From positions 7,765,035 to 7,829,034 of the forward strand of contig NC_064772.1 in NCBI RefSeq assembly GCF_011397635.1: DNA of 64,000 bases, read 5' to 3'. The stretch's first letter is position 1. Every line of letters starts with the position of its first letter. Source of the DNA: Epinephelus fuscoguttatus. Taxonomy: Eukaryota > Chordata > Actinopteri > Perciformes > Serranidae. Positions 35,400 to 49,500 of the stretch are shown here, piece by piece. The translations under genes and the position numbers were made by a program. The notes beneath the pieces were generated by a model that saw nothing but the letters and a program-made list of their open reading frames with translations, searched no databases and was not told the DNA's origin.

Positions 35400-35730
35400 C
35401 TGTCATTACCGTCTGTCCTGCATCTCTTTCTCTCTGTCTCTCTTTCTGTCTCATTGTGTCATACGGATTACTGTTAATTTATTATGTTGATCTGTTCTGT
35501 ACGACATCTATTGCATGTCTGTCCGTCCTGGAAGAGGGATCCCTCCTCAGTTGCTCTTCCTGAGGTTTCTACCATTTTTTCCCCATTAAAGGGTTTTTTG
35601 GGGGAGTTTTCCCTTATCCACTGTGAGGGTCCTAAGGACAGAGGGATGCCGTATGCTGTAAAGCCCTGTGAGGCAAATTGTGATTTGTGATATTGGGCTT
35701 TATAAATAAAATGATTGATGATTGATTCAC
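35400..35730 (+). repeat. Fish retroposon tail, second copy
   Basis: Nearly identical to 13613-13890, including 'tggaagagggatccctcctc' and 'ccgtatgctgtaaagccctg', with a (GATT)n tail at 35712-35726. The 'gccgtatg' variant is specific to this copy and reappears in the patchwork at 46045. Confidence 0.75.
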
Positions 35731-35734
35731 AAAA

Positions 35735-36420
35735 TATTCCAGTTTTTGCCCTTATTCCAAAAATGACAATATTCCTACCAGTGAATGATGAAGGAGATCA
35801 TAGTCAGAATGACCAAGCAGTTAACCATACCTGTTGCTTTTGCTTTGCAAAAAAATGAGAAGTGTACCTAAAAAAAAAACCAAGAAGTGAAATATTTAAA
35901 CTAGAAGTATGCTATTATGAGACTGAACAGCTTCCACATTTTAAATTATTTGTGTTAGTGTGTATGTAGTGTTCTCACTATGTCTATCTTCTAGTGGTTA
36001 GCGAGAAAAGGTATTTGTGAGATACGATAATCGAGATGTCATTCTATGTGTTGGTTTCATTTTTTTTCCCTTTCTGTACTGCTGTGTGCATGCCAGAATA
36101 CTCTCTTCAGGCCTGCTCAGTAAAGAAGCGCTTGATTAAAGCATCAGTCTGTGTTCCCTGATACCCTCATTTTACCACAGCAAACACTAGACCTGCATCA
36201 CTGTGGGGAGATTTTCCAGATTTCACTTGGTGCTGTGACCCGGTTGGGAAAAGAGGTTCAGAAGAGTCAACAATTAGCCAACTGCAGGTCTGGAGCGCTA
36301 AAAACATTGATGAAAGTTAAGGGAGAACCTTTTTAATAGAATTTCCCAGATTTGAGCTTTGCCCCAGTTCATTAAGTTGGTGAAGTGTGTATTTTTTCTG
36401 GCTTTGGCCCCATAAAAGAA
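35735..36420 (+). repeat. Direct repeat copy 2 (possible LTR plus leader)
   Basis: Pairs with 33218-33900. It begins immediately after the retroposon tail, so its left edge is probably truncated by that insertion. The AATAAA of copy 1 reads 'agtaaagaag' here. Confidence 0.45.
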
Positions 36421-36861
36421 TTGTGTTAAAGGATTTATTGTCTCAGAGAGTGTTTATCTGTTGGTAGAAAAGTAAATTCCTACAGCTATTGACATTGACA
36501 GTTGGGCGGTGGTTCACACTTCTTCATGTGGGTTGCGCCTAGCTGTTGATGTATTCATTGATAACTGGGCTGTGGTACATGCTTCCTCATGTGGGTTGCA
36601 CTTATAGCTTTTGAGGTATTGGTAGCTGGACTGGGGTGCTGAAGTTGTGTGAAGTCATATGTCTTCTGCAGGAGCCGGGCAAATTTAGCACACAGTTCTG
36701 TGAGAGTTAGGCCAATCTGGCCTCAGAACCCTGACGCCGACCCCGTCGTCATTGCTGGTATCACCAAAGCCTTTTGTACATGGTTGAGAACATGTTATCC
36801 ACCTAAAACTGATTGGACAAAAGTACATGCATGCAAACAAAAGGACTATGAGCTCTCCTCT

Positions 36862-36978
36862 AACTACTGCATGAGACTTGCAGGAAATGGCCACAGGCTG
36901 CAGTCGAACCCGGGCCCCTGCAGCAACAGCCTTGTACATGGGGTGCCTGCTCTACCACTAAGCCACCAACGCCCCAAC
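36862..36978 (-). repeat. tRNA-derived SINE head, minus orientation
   Basis: On the minus strand: 'ggggcgttggtggcttagtggtagagcagg' (box A) and 'ggcccgggttcgactgcagc' (box B). No complete tRNA fold. Part of it recurs at 46503-46530. Confidence 0.6.
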
Positions 36979-37604
36979 AACCAAAATTCTAATGCAAAAT
37001 ACGCAAAAACAAACAAACAACCAAAAAAAAAACAAAAACAGTTAAATAAACAAATTCTAAAATAAAAATACAAAGTACCAGTATATATCTACACACACAC
37101 AGGGTAAACATTTTCAGGATCTCTCTGGTCTCCTTTACTCTCACAGTCAACATCTCACATTTGTCATAATCAAAACATGACCTGTGACCATGACAAGAAA
37201 ATCCATCAACAGCACTTCTTCCACCAACCATTCATCACTTATAGCAACCCACCTGACTTCCCTGTCCAAGAGTTGACAAACAGGATGGTTCTCCATAACC
37301 TCCTAAACCAAAGCCATGGAATAGTACGTCCGTGAAACTCCGAAGTCCCAACCTGACAACATGAATGACTCACGTAATCACATAAACAGAGCCTGACAAC
37401 GGCTCACCCAACACTTCCAGTCATCAGTTATATCCTCCCTTCACCTCCTCTGGTGAAGCGAAAGTGTGTCGGGTATTGTCAGCCACAACTCTCAGCATGA
37501 CCGGGTACAACATGGTGTATTGCAGCCCCTTCTCCTGCAGCCATTTTTTCACCCCATCAAACTTTTTGCAGCTCTGAATAATGTCCTGTGAGAGATCCTG
37601 GAAG

Positions 37605-37995
37605 AAAGATATCGGACACCCAAAATCAGAGTCACCAATTCAGTATCTGACCAAATGTCCCCCATCTGTTCCTGAGATATGATTTTGAATAAAGGCCAGA
37701 GAAGGGATTCATGCAGAACATTTAATGTCACAGTGAAGTTGACCTTTGGCCTTTGGATATCGAATGTCATCACTTCATTACTTGTCCTGTCAGATATTTG
37801 TGTGAAATGTTGTCATAATTACTGTATATATTTTTGAGGTATGGTCCAAAATGTGTTTTTTGTTGTCACTGTGACCTTGACTTGGCCACCAAGATGTAAT
37901 CAGTTCATCCTTCAGTCCAAGTGGATGTTGGTGACACCTTTGAGAAAATACCCTTGCGATCTTCTTAGGAAATCATATTGACACCCAGAAACCTT
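37605..37995. repeat. Copy of the dispersed repeat seen at 26735-27395
   Basis: 'attcagtatctgaccaaatgt', 'gtgacc ttgac'-type phrases and 'agtccaagtggatgttgg' match in order. It is followed by 'cccttgcgatcttcttagg', a phrase copied at 47076. Confidence 0.65.
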
Positions 37996-38349
37996 TCAAA
38001 CAAACCAAAATAAGAAGAAAATAGAGGCAGAGGGCAGGTTCTCTGCAGACAAAGACACCGCCACACACTGCTCGTGAGTCATGAGTGATGGTCTCAAAGG
38101 ACTACTTATGTATGAGACAACATAACATTTTTTTAAGGAAAATCCTGCATAGTTTACCTTTTAATAATATTTATCAGCCCCCAAAGGACACTGTGGGATT
38201 TTTTTTTCAAAAGTTCTTTTCTGTTGCCTTACAATGTTGAGCATTAACTTTCCTCACAATACTTTTTGCACCCCCTCTGATTCATAGAGGAAGGCTGAAA
38301 TAATATTATGTTCTAGTTAGAGCTGTTCATCTTACTGATTAAATTTAGC

Positions 38350-39660
38350 CTTTTTAGCATGTATAAATCCAGTGATATCATCATCTATCGTCATTGTAAG
38401 AGCCTTGTCTCCATTTGTTTGCCTTTGTGTTAATTTTCAATGTATTACACTGTTTGTACACTGGGTGGCAGTAAGCTACAGTGGGACTGCATTTATACAG
38501 GAAGGGTAATTGCAGCCAGGTGTGTTTGATGCAGAGGGAAGCGTGCAGTATTTTGACCATGGCCATGACATCTGCAGGTAGCATGGCAGTAATTTAAACT
38601 TGGTGAGGCTACTGAATGGACGGATTAATAATGCACTTCCTGGATGCAAGACAAGTTGTAAAGCAATAAATGAAGTGGTTAAAAGCAAAGATAAACCTTT
38701 GTGGACATTTTGGTTTGTGTGTGACACAGCTGATGCCACGACACTGCTGACAGCAAGTATTTCACTGCTGGAAAGATGGTGTTTTTATAAAACTAGGCTG
38801 TCTATGTCATAGAAAAACACTTATTCATTTGAACTTAGCATAATATCACCAGAGAGAACACAGAAGAAAAGGCTGTGGCATTCACTTTTGCTCAGTAGGT
38901 AGAAGACCTACAACTACCAGAATGCACTGTGTTGCCCTGGTAAATGTCAAATTGCGAGTTTGGCCTTTAATCCAATGGGCAGGGAACATACTCAACAGAT
39001 AAACAATAAGCTAAAATATGTTTCTGAGAACATTTGAGGTGAGAAATAGCCAACGCAGTAACAGAATCTTGGTTTATATTTTATCAGCACTGCTTCATGT
39101 TACTGTTTGACCTCAGTATTTCCACCCTCCGTTTTTACAATACAGGCAACAATATGGCGCCTGCCTCTTGTTCACCAAATCTCATTTTACAGTAAAACAA
39201 TACACTAAAATATGTTTCTGACATTTTAGGCGAGAAATAGGAAATATAGTGACAGAATCTTGGTTTATATTTGTCAGCACTGCCTAGTTTTACAGTCTGA
39301 TTGGAGTTTAGTTTGAGTTTGATAGAGAGAGGTCTACATCTTTGTTTGGCGTGGTGGGCATATGAAAATCAAGGAGACTCCAAAAGGAATGGTCATGATG
39401 TCAGTGACAGCATTGAAGGGGCCAGACTTTGGTGTCAGCTCTATTGGAGTCAAAGGGGTGGACACAGGAAAAAACAAAGTGCAAAGACAGACAGCTGAAC
39501 AACATGTAAATGAAAAATTATGAAATAAATAGCATCCATCCACACTGACCTCCTCCTTACATGGACTTTGTCCCTCTTTGCTACCTGACTTCCTCCTTTG
39601 CTCCCATCATTATCACCACAGCTTAATATTCTGGCTGCATAGAGGGTCCATACAGCCATC
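38350..39660. repeat. Segmental duplication, copy A (downstream flank of gene 2)
   Basis: Almost collinear with 52035-53130, with a short continuation at 54880-55030. Shared phrases include 'tttatacaggaagggtaattgcagccagg' and 'gcattgaaggggccagactttgg'. No gene is recognised in it. Both copies lie 3' of an HHLA2-like gene, so the duplicated unit includes gene plus flank. Confidence 0.85.
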
Positions 39661-40499
39661 TTGTTGTGTCACAACAACAATTAATATAAATGACTAAATA
39701 AGTAACAAAGTTTAATTTTGGGAAACAAAATCATTCTTAGTTGTTACTCATGATTTTATTACTCAAAAATCAAACACAAACAACTTACAAACAAAAAAAC
39801 AAAAAACAAAATCCAGAAATCTCTTCTGTGAAATAAGTGTTTGAACGTTAACAGAAAATCATGTGTTCATGTAGAACCCTATCACCAACAGCAAGAACCT
39901 GACTGAGAAATTTTCAAGGCTTTTAAAGTAGCATCTTTATCCTTTGTAGCTGCAAAGGTATACAGTGTTTAGTCCAAAATGCCTTCATTTCTGTTTCATA
40001 GCACCATTGTACATAAATAACCACTAGCTGGTAGCAAAGCTGCATATATTAAGTCTGTGGCTGATAACATTCTGACTTGTGCTTTTTAAAGGACAACCAG
40101 AGCTGCCTCTGTTCCAGCCCAACAGTCTCTGTGAGTCTACTTTTGTTTTGACCTCTTCATCATTAAGTCTAAATGGAGCATCAGGGCACCAGTTAGAGCA
40201 GGAACAACATGTTACAAGAGCTGGAGTCTCCAATAGAATCCTTACCAAACAGATTGTGTAGTGCAAAGCCTTAAGCTTAAGCCATTAAGCTTATGAATTA
40301 TAAATGTGTTCTCAGTGTAGTAAATAAGTGCATCAAGTATAATTTCATTCTTCAACCCCAGTGGAGGTGTTTATCTCTTTGTTTGGCTCAAGCTCTCTTT
40401 GTTTATAGTTCCATTTTCTGCACAGTACTAGATTAATCTCTTATTGTTTCCATTCATATAATACATGCTCACTTCAGAGCAGCACAGCATGACCAGTCT

Positions 40500-40566
40500 T
40501 CATTTCAACGGAGAGGTGTGGTGATACGTGCCTTCATCTTTGTCCTTCCCTGCTTTTATGTCTTGT
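40500..40566 (-). CDS. hhla2-like: Gene 2 cytoplasmic-tail exon
   Basis: After acceptor TTTGACAG the exon encodes a 21-residue lysine/aspartate-rich tail with one tyrosine (GTYHHTS) and ends TGA. The tyrosine does not fit a clean ITIM. In copy B the corresponding bases are split by transposons. Confidence 0.65.
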
Positions 40567-43500
40567 CTGTCAAATGACCCCCTGTGGTCTGCAAACAAAA
40601 TCAAATGATATTCAGTGCTGAAACACATCGTACTCAGAATTACCTCTCATTTTTTGTCTTAAGTTTAAATTTTTATCACATTTTCTTTGATCATCTTTTA
40701 AAACTGAGAGAATGTTAAATTCGATCTTAAACTGTGAATTATTTCATATAGAATATAACGTTATTGTTCCATGAAGGGAATTTGTCTTTTTCTCACAAAT
40801 CAGTACATGTTTACATCAATAAATGCAATAAAATGATCCATAATAACACAACTCACATCACAAATCATCAGCAGTACAGCCATACATGTGCTAGAGTTAT
40901 TGATTCAATTTGTGAATTGCAGCATGCCCCGTCTCAGAAATTGATTTGGGGGAAATCACACCAGACATATCAATTCAAGTACAACAGCACTCTGCTTTAA
41001 CTCATTAACACTTCATTACAGTGCACCAGGACCACTGTATTCAATACAGAAGGTAATGTACCTGTTTTGACATAAGAAGAATACCACGCCTCCGATTACT
41101 GCAAAAACTAAAATGGCTCCAATCACCCCGCCTACAATTGCTCCAACATTATTTGAACAGTCTGAAACAAACAAAAAAGAGTCTGTTAATCAAGTTTCTA
41201 CAAATCAAACTCCCACAAGTGCAATAACGAATACTGTAGCCTAATGTTAAGTGACTTTATACAGTGATGTATCGCTATGTTTATCAAAGGAACAGTGTGT
41301 AGGATTAAGAGGCTTCTAGCAAAGAAAATTGCTGATTGCAACCAGCTGAATCTTCTCCATGTGCAAAGCTTAAACTCCTGGTTAGGATTCCATCAGTGTT
41401 TGTTGTTGAGGAGGTTTTAACAGGGAGCCAAATCACCCAAAGAGGTCTCCTCTTCTCCGAAACACATGAACAAGGGATCACATTTGTAAAACAGTATGGA
41501 GGATGCATACTAGAAGTGTACATGTGGACAAAAGCTATAGACGGTACACACCAAAAAAATATTCTGATCTATAAAAATATTTGTACACCTGCCATGGCAC
41601 AGTTTACTTTTACAAATCCCAGATTAACTTGGAATTGTCTGCACACGGATCAGTGTCATATGCATTATGATCAAGACTCAAAATGAGCAAGTGGTGAAGA
41701 TGTACATAAGGTGACTGGAGAAGGAAAAGAGTGTGGCAGCCACTGCAGTGTGTCCGGTGTGCTCTGGGTGCACACAATTGTGTTCACTGCAGTGATTTAA
41801 CACACGAGTCTATGTGAAAAGTAAAGTTGGCGAGGTACGCTGATGAAATAAAGAATGGAATTCAATGTGAGATCTGAGTTAGCTTATAATTTTTTAAAAA
41901 CTGAAAGGTGATTCTTGAAAATAAATGGATCACTAGCACATGCACAAATAACACTGCTGGGTTGCATGTTTATCACAGGCATTATAATGTATAATAATGC
42001 CCCGTACTTTTAATTTCTGTCTCCAAAATGTTTGTATACATGGGTCAGAGTTTTGCCACAGGTGCACACATTCTCCCGTCAAGTTTGTTTTTATAGATCA
42101 CAACTTATGTGCGGTGTACGTGTCTTTCAGGCATTGTTTTGTGTTTACGCAATGTTTATAGATGAGACTTATTCACATTAAGTATTAATGTTTTTTCAGT
42201 GCTGTGCAGCTCGTTGCAGATGGCCTGCCAACTACACTGGCTGATACAAAGATGCGAATGGCCCTATCGACAGTAGTTGCAGTATTTGGTTTGTCCATTC
42301 TGGGATACTGTAGAAATATGGCAGTGCAACATGGTGGACTTCATGGACGAGGACACACTCCCTATGAGGATATAAATGGCTCATTTTAAGGTAATGAAAA
42401 CACAATGATTCTTATTGTCAGGTGATTATACACTACAGAAAACATACTTACTATATCCTTTTTCCGCCAATATATCCCCCTTAATCAGGGATGTCAAACT
42501 CATTTTAGATTGGGGGGCCCATATAGTCCAATTTGATGACAACTGGGCCGGACCTATGACACCATCAACCATCACATGATAACTAGACATCAGGTATTAT
42601 CTTTTTAATTTTTATTTCCAGCAACCCAAAAATCAAAGAATAAAGACATTTCCCTCACAAGTTAGTGGTATTTACTTTTTAATTTATAAGGGACACCGGT
42701 TATTCTTCTGAATATAATCCAATTAAGCGTATTTCCATAACGTTGTATATATTTTATAAAACCTCATTTTGAAAACTGAATGTAGTCACACATCCTTCCG
42801 ATAACTTTGCAAAGTCTGCTAGCTCTCCCCTGTCAGCTCAATCTGGGCCGTTCAAAGGCATTATTCAATTATTCAAGTAGTAGCGTTAGCTGATGTGACC
42901 ATGGAGATTGGAGTGATTGCCAGCTTGCCCACAGTTCATTCTGCCATATTATTAACTGTATTGATTGGCTAAAGCTGGGTGGCTTTGCTAACAGTGCAAA
43001 CAGATAGGATAAGCATAAGTGACATGACAGCTGTTAGTAAAAGAAGTGTATTTACCATTTAATGGAATGGAATCTGTATTTATTAACTTTACCCTTAATC
43101 CTGCACACTGGGCCTTTAAATTATGTAAAAAGCCTTTTTGACTCCATCTCAAAATTATTTACAATTATCGATGAAAAAAGCAGTAAATCCTAACATAGAA
43201 GAAGCTGTCACCACATGATTTTTGCATTATAGATTATAAATCACTTAAAACAATTAACCAGTTGAATTGTTGATCAATTTTCTGCCAATTTAAGAACTGA
43301 TCCATAACTAGTTCCTTGATAGATCCAAGCACAGAAGATCAAAGATTATTATATAAAAGGTCCAAACAGCACCCAATTTCCCCATTTATAGACTTGATCT
43401 TACCTTCTATAATCTTTAGATTAATGTTTGTCACATATGTCTCCTCATCATCACTGAGCTCACAGGTATATATCCCGTCCTGATCTGAAGATACGTCCTG

Positions 43501-46500
43501 CAGTGTGAGGCTGCCTGACTCAGACACACTCTTCACCTGCTGCCTCCACTCCTCTGACACTGTGTAGGAGATGTTGGCCCTGGTCTGGTTCAGGATGATC
43601 TGACTGTAGTTGAACCTCCAGATGAGGCCTGTTAGGGAAGTATTTGAGGATATGCAGGGGATTGTTGTTTCACTGCTGCAACCACTGACAGAAGCTGAAA
43701 TGATACAACACAAACATGAAAAGAAGTGAGTGAATATCTGGTATTTCTTATCAGAATCTAGTTCCAGGTTAAATCAGTCTTCTTAGAAACACTTACTTTG
43801 TTTAAAGAAAGTGGCTCTCCTCTTGTTTATGCGAGTGCTGACGTTGCAGCTGTAGACCAGATCAGTAACTGAAAGTATCAGAGAACTGTTGATGTTGTAG
43901 AGCTGCTGTTCAGTCTGATGGACTGTGGTTTTGTTCTGGAGGGTCACATTGGATGGAGGGTTGGTGGACCAGGTGAGCTGAGGCTCAGGGTAGATCCCCT
44001 CTGAGCTGCAGGTGATCCTGTTTTCCACCTGCTGAATGTTGACTTTATGGACTGGAGCTGCAAAAAAAAAAAAAAAGAAAAGAAAAGAAAAAGGGGGAGG
44101 GGGCAAACAGTCATCTTTATAGAAATAAGACTTTTATTAGAGAGCATGTGTTCAAACTCAAAAGCAAATAGTATCAAGAAGATATGCAGTTTTTTGAGAA
44201 CCCAAATTTGTATCCTTACAATCACTATCACTGCTTTACCACTTGAAGTCTCTTATTCTAGTGTTTTTGTTAAAGATGTTTTGAATCAACATTGTAAATT
44301 TCTCATAAAATAATGATACGAAATTAAGGTACTTTTTGTCTGCTGTGTGTTTCTCATACCGTCCACTTTTAGATTGATATAGGACTTCTCCTCCTTGCTA
44401 CTTAAGATACTGGTGTAGCACTGATATTTGCCCTGATCTTGAACCTCCACCCTTGTCAGGTGAAGTGAAGCGTTTCCTCTGGAGATCTGGTGTTTAAACA
44501 GCGACGTTCTGCCTCTGAAGTGCTCATCCTGGAGGCTGAGCTGGTCTTGGTCGTAATAGTATGAGTGGACTAGAATGGCTCTTGTTTTCTCCTGATACCA
44601 GTGGATGAGTGGACCTTCACCTGCCTGAAAGCTGCACCATAAGATGCAGCTTCCCATGAAATCACAGGACACTTCGGCATCTGCAACACATTGGGTAAAA
44701 AGTCACAACTTAAAGGGACAGTCCGCCCCAAAATCAAAAACACATATTTTTTCCTCTTACCTGTAGTGCTGTTTATTGATCTAGATTGTTTTTGTGTGAG
44801 ATGCTGAGTGCCTCCAGTATAAAGGAACTAGATGGCACTTGGCTTGTGGTGCTCAAAGCGCCCAAACAATACACCTGAAAAACTCATCCGCAATGTCTCT
44901 TTCCAGAAATTATGACCAGGGGCCTGTATCACGAAGCGAGATCAACCTTTCCTGGGTTGCCCAGACCTATCCTGGGTTGACTAACCCTAACAATGGCAAT
45001 CAGGATAATCGGTATCACAACGCTGGATATCAACTCGGTAAATCAACCCAGGGTTGCTTTGTCAAGAGCCGTGAACGCGCACGCAGCGGACCAATCACCA
45101 GACTGACTTAGGCAGTAACCCACTATTAATCTTAACAACAAGTAAGCTAAGGGCGCACGGTGGTGTGGTGGTTAGCACTCTCGCCTCCACAGCAAGAAGT
45201 GAGGATCAGGGTTCTCTCCGGGCACTCCGGCTTCCTCTCACAGTCCAACAACATTAGAGAAAAGGCCAACACCGTGGCAGCTGCAGGAGGAGGAAACATG
45301 CGTGGCAACGCATAACGGGATGAATGATGTTTAGTTTTAGTTTAGATTAGTTTATTTGCACATAATGTTAAAATAGACAATATAACATTTACAAGATTAA
45401 AAAAAAGAAAAATGCCGGAGAGGTTAGAAGCCACTAAAAGCTTATCAAAGAAATTCCCCTGTCAAAACATCAATGAAATCACATAATAGAGAAGAAAATA
45501 AAAACGGGTGAGGAAAGAAGAAATAGAGGAGGAGAGAGGGAAAAATCAAGACAAAACAAGGTAGCAAATGAAATGATGTGTAGGTTAAATTACTCATCAC
45601 TGGTTCAAGTAGCTACAGTACCTGTACCTGTACATCTGACACTGATCACACCCTTGAATCCCATCAAATCAATGCTGCGCAGATGAATTGCGTGTATTAC
45701 AATTATTGTCGCTAGCAGCATAATTGACCTTGTCTAAGGGTTGTCATAACGTTATAAATGCTACAATAAAGCTTAAAGCTGACGCCACAATTAAATCATA
45801 TCAACACCAAACTGATAGTCTGAATAAAATCATCCTGATATTGAGCTGTGTTAGAAATTAACAGCTGTGCAAAAATATACCTAGTGTCCCTCTTTAAAAA
45901 ACAAAAAGGAAAATCCCTCAAACACCATGAAGTGTAGACATGATAGGCTACTTTCCACATTTCCAGCAGCAAAGCTGTCAAAAGGGTTTTTGGGGAGTTT
46001 TCCTTATCCACTGTGAGGCCTCCAACAAAACAAAATGTTGGCACAGAGGGATGCCGTATGCTGTAAAGTTTCTTTCCTATGAAGGGGTGGGATGATATTT
46101 CGACTTCTTTCCACTCCTTTTTGAATAATCTTTTCATTGTCTGTTGTTGTTGCTTTCTTTTCTTTTTTTAATGTTCAAAATAAACTTTCAAATCAAAATC
46201 AATCAAATGAAAATGACCAAGCAGTTAACCATACCTGTTTGTCTCTTCATGTGGGTTGCGCCTAGCTGTTGGTGGTGCTTTTATAGGATCAGATTCAACC
46301 CTGAACTTACCCCTGACGCCGACCCGTCGTCATTGCTGGTATCAGAGTAAGTTACCATGGTGATCTACCCCGATAAGAACTGAACTGGCTTCGTGAGACC
46401 GAAAACCCAGGGTTAACCCTGAAGTTACCTCGCTAAGACAAAATCCTGCTTCGTGATACAGGCCCCTGGTTACTCAAGATAATCCACAGACCTTGTTGTG

Positions 46501-49500
46501 ACAGTCGAACCCGGGCCCCTGCAGCAACATCCACTGAACTACACCTGCTCCTGCAGCCGTTTTTCACCCCATCAAACTTTTTGCAGCTCTCTAGCTCACC
46601 TAGCACCACTGAGCGAGCTAAAGTTACCACTTAGCGGCCATGGGCTTTCACGAGTATGAGCCTCTTATCCATGAGCAGATGCAGGCTTCCTTCTGTGCAG
46701 TGAACAACACAAAAGCAACTCAAACAGGAATCTTAAGAAAAAACATGACTGTAAGAATTAGCTTTTAGTTATTAAATCCTTTTTAACCTGTGATTCTTTA
46801 CAACCAAGCAATGACAGTTTACAATGGCCTGTCAGGTTGCCAACTTAATCACCATTAAAAATTTGCTGGAATTGTATATTTCTGCAAACCACGGATACAT
46901 TAAGTAGCAGATAGGATGAAACTTTATGTTTCAACAATGCCATCGTTAACACACAGTTAGGGTTAGGCAAAAAACAACAACACTTGGTTATGGGTTAGAA
47001 AAAAAGATTATGTTTTGACTTTAAATACCTGCTTTTGGGGGCACAAACCCCACTGTGAAAGCAGTGATGTAAAAAAAATACCCTTGCGATCTTCTTAGGA
47101 AATCATATTGACACCCAGACACACAGAGGCGGATTGGCGAGTTGATCCAAGGGGCCCAATTTTCCACCTGGTAGGGTAGAGTCATATTGGCGGACCTGCC
47201 GCATGTGCGACCCACTGGCGGTGGATAAACAGGAAACAGCTGATAGCAGGAATTAGCGAGCAGCTAGTAGCAAGAGGGAAACACAAACCTGACAGACACT
47301 GTAAAGATGAGCAACTGGGGAGACAAAGAATTGCGCGCCCTTCTTGCCCTTGCAAACGAAGAGCCCATTAACCGTCAAATGACGGGGGTGGTGAAGAACG
47401 GGCTGACTTATGAGAGAATCGCAGAAGGACTGACCAGCCTGTTTATGTCACATGCTGAGCTACACGTTTTGTTACTTGCTCACACCCCCCATTGCCCTGA
47501 AAAAGGCGCATTCTGTATAAACAAAAGTAGGTAGGTGGCATTAACAGTTTGTTTACAGTACTCTATTCTTCTCTCCAAGAGCAATTGAGAAATAAAACGT
47601 CAAACTCACCACCTGTTATAGCTCAAACTGGATTATGTGATCATACCTCTGCCATCTCTGACAGCCATCTCAAAGCATTTTTTTGTCTTTTTTCCTTTTC
47701 AACCGAGCACGCTAGCAGTTAGCTTGCCTTGCTCCGTTAAAATACTGTTAACGTTAACATGTCCCGAGCTAGTTAGCTCGCTAGCTAAACATCTGCTCCT
47801 TCTAAAGATGATTTCTGATTTCTGATGACTTATTAAGAGATACTAACACATAATTCAGTATTAACTGTAGCTCCATGTAAAGTGAATAAATGTGATGTTT
47901 CCCAGCTAATCCCCCACTCATCTGCATTAATGACGCAGTTTACACATTTTTTCAACTTCTGATTTATTAAAAATTGTTCTGAGCGAAACATGATGCTGAT
48001 TTCGCAGCAGACTTCAGTAATAGTAATATAAAGTAGTAGTACAAGAAATAACTTTTGGCATTCATTTTTTCATATGATATAAAGGAAGTACGGTAAATCA
48101 GTACTAACGACTAAATATATATTTCAAGGTATGTTGCTGAGTTTATTTTATAACTCACAATTTTCTAATGTAGGTTGAGAATGTAGTCAGATGGGGAAAT
48201 ACAGGGATATCATGTACTGACGTTGAGTGACGGACCTGTCATTCTACGTGTCATTCTCTTCTGCAAATTCTCATATAATACTTTTTCACTATGTCTCGTG
48301 AAACTCTTGTGGTTTTATTTCTCATATCAATGGTATCTTAAGCAACAGGAACAATCCATTTGTGTTCTGGTTACATGTTCAACACACAGTTGCTGAATAC
48401 AAAAATTTAGCTTAGACTGGTTGTTAGTCGTTACAGACACAGGTACCAAAGCTCCGCCAAGACATTTTAGAAAATACTGAGTTAACATTAGTTAAATATT
48501 TGTTAAAAAATAAATCAGTATTTGCTAAACTGAAGGCAAATTACAAGGAAACAAGGAAGGAACCAGTGCTAGCTGGTAGCCACCAAGAGTAGCCACTGAC
48601 CACGGACAGTCTATGGGACTAACTAGCTTACTGCTACTTTTGCTATCTCACTGGATGTTGCGCACATAATCATTTCTACAGTAGTGCCCTCAGGAATAAG
48701 GTGGGTAAGCTTTACTTTTTAATGTGTTAAGATGGAGGAATCAGGAATATATTATTTTAAATATACATTTTGAATCTTTAACATAATAAGCACTTTCATT
48801 CATAACAACAATAACCATAAGAATGCTACTCACTACTGCTAGTAATGATACATGGGTTGGGATCTGGCAGCAACAGTTTTCAGGAATGAGGAAGTATTGT
48901 CATCAGGAATTTAAAACACGGATCCGTGCTGTGCTTACTACGGACTATGATTGATACCGTGTTAAAAGAAAAGTGGGCAGGTCAGATGTCATCGAGTGTG
49001 TGAATGTGTTGTGACAGGTTATGCAGGTTACTCACAATGAAAATGTTTCGTTTTTTTATCCATGATTTTGTAATTAATCTGGACTCTGCCACTTGACGTT
49101 TGACCTAAATAAAGACATTTTGATATGTTGTATCTCTTACTAGATATTACACATATTGTTTATTAATTACTGTATGAGTTTAAAGTTTAAACTCATTTAA
49201 AGTCTGTTCAGACTCATGCTGCCCTGCTAAATATTGTTGAAAACAACAGAACTTTATTTTAAACTCTAGTGGAAATCCTGAAGTTTTCAAAGACACTGAA
49301 TATGAAGGGCTGAATTAGTGGTAAATGTGTCTAAAATGATGCACAAAACATCCACAGTATATCAGATGCAGGCATAAAAACACACAGTGTTCAATATGCT
49401 TACCATCTAACTCTAGTGGTTTACAGCCAGATGCATGTAGTTGCAGTGTTATTCAGCAACATTTTGAGATGTTAGATTTGATTTGTTTGTCTCCACCCCG

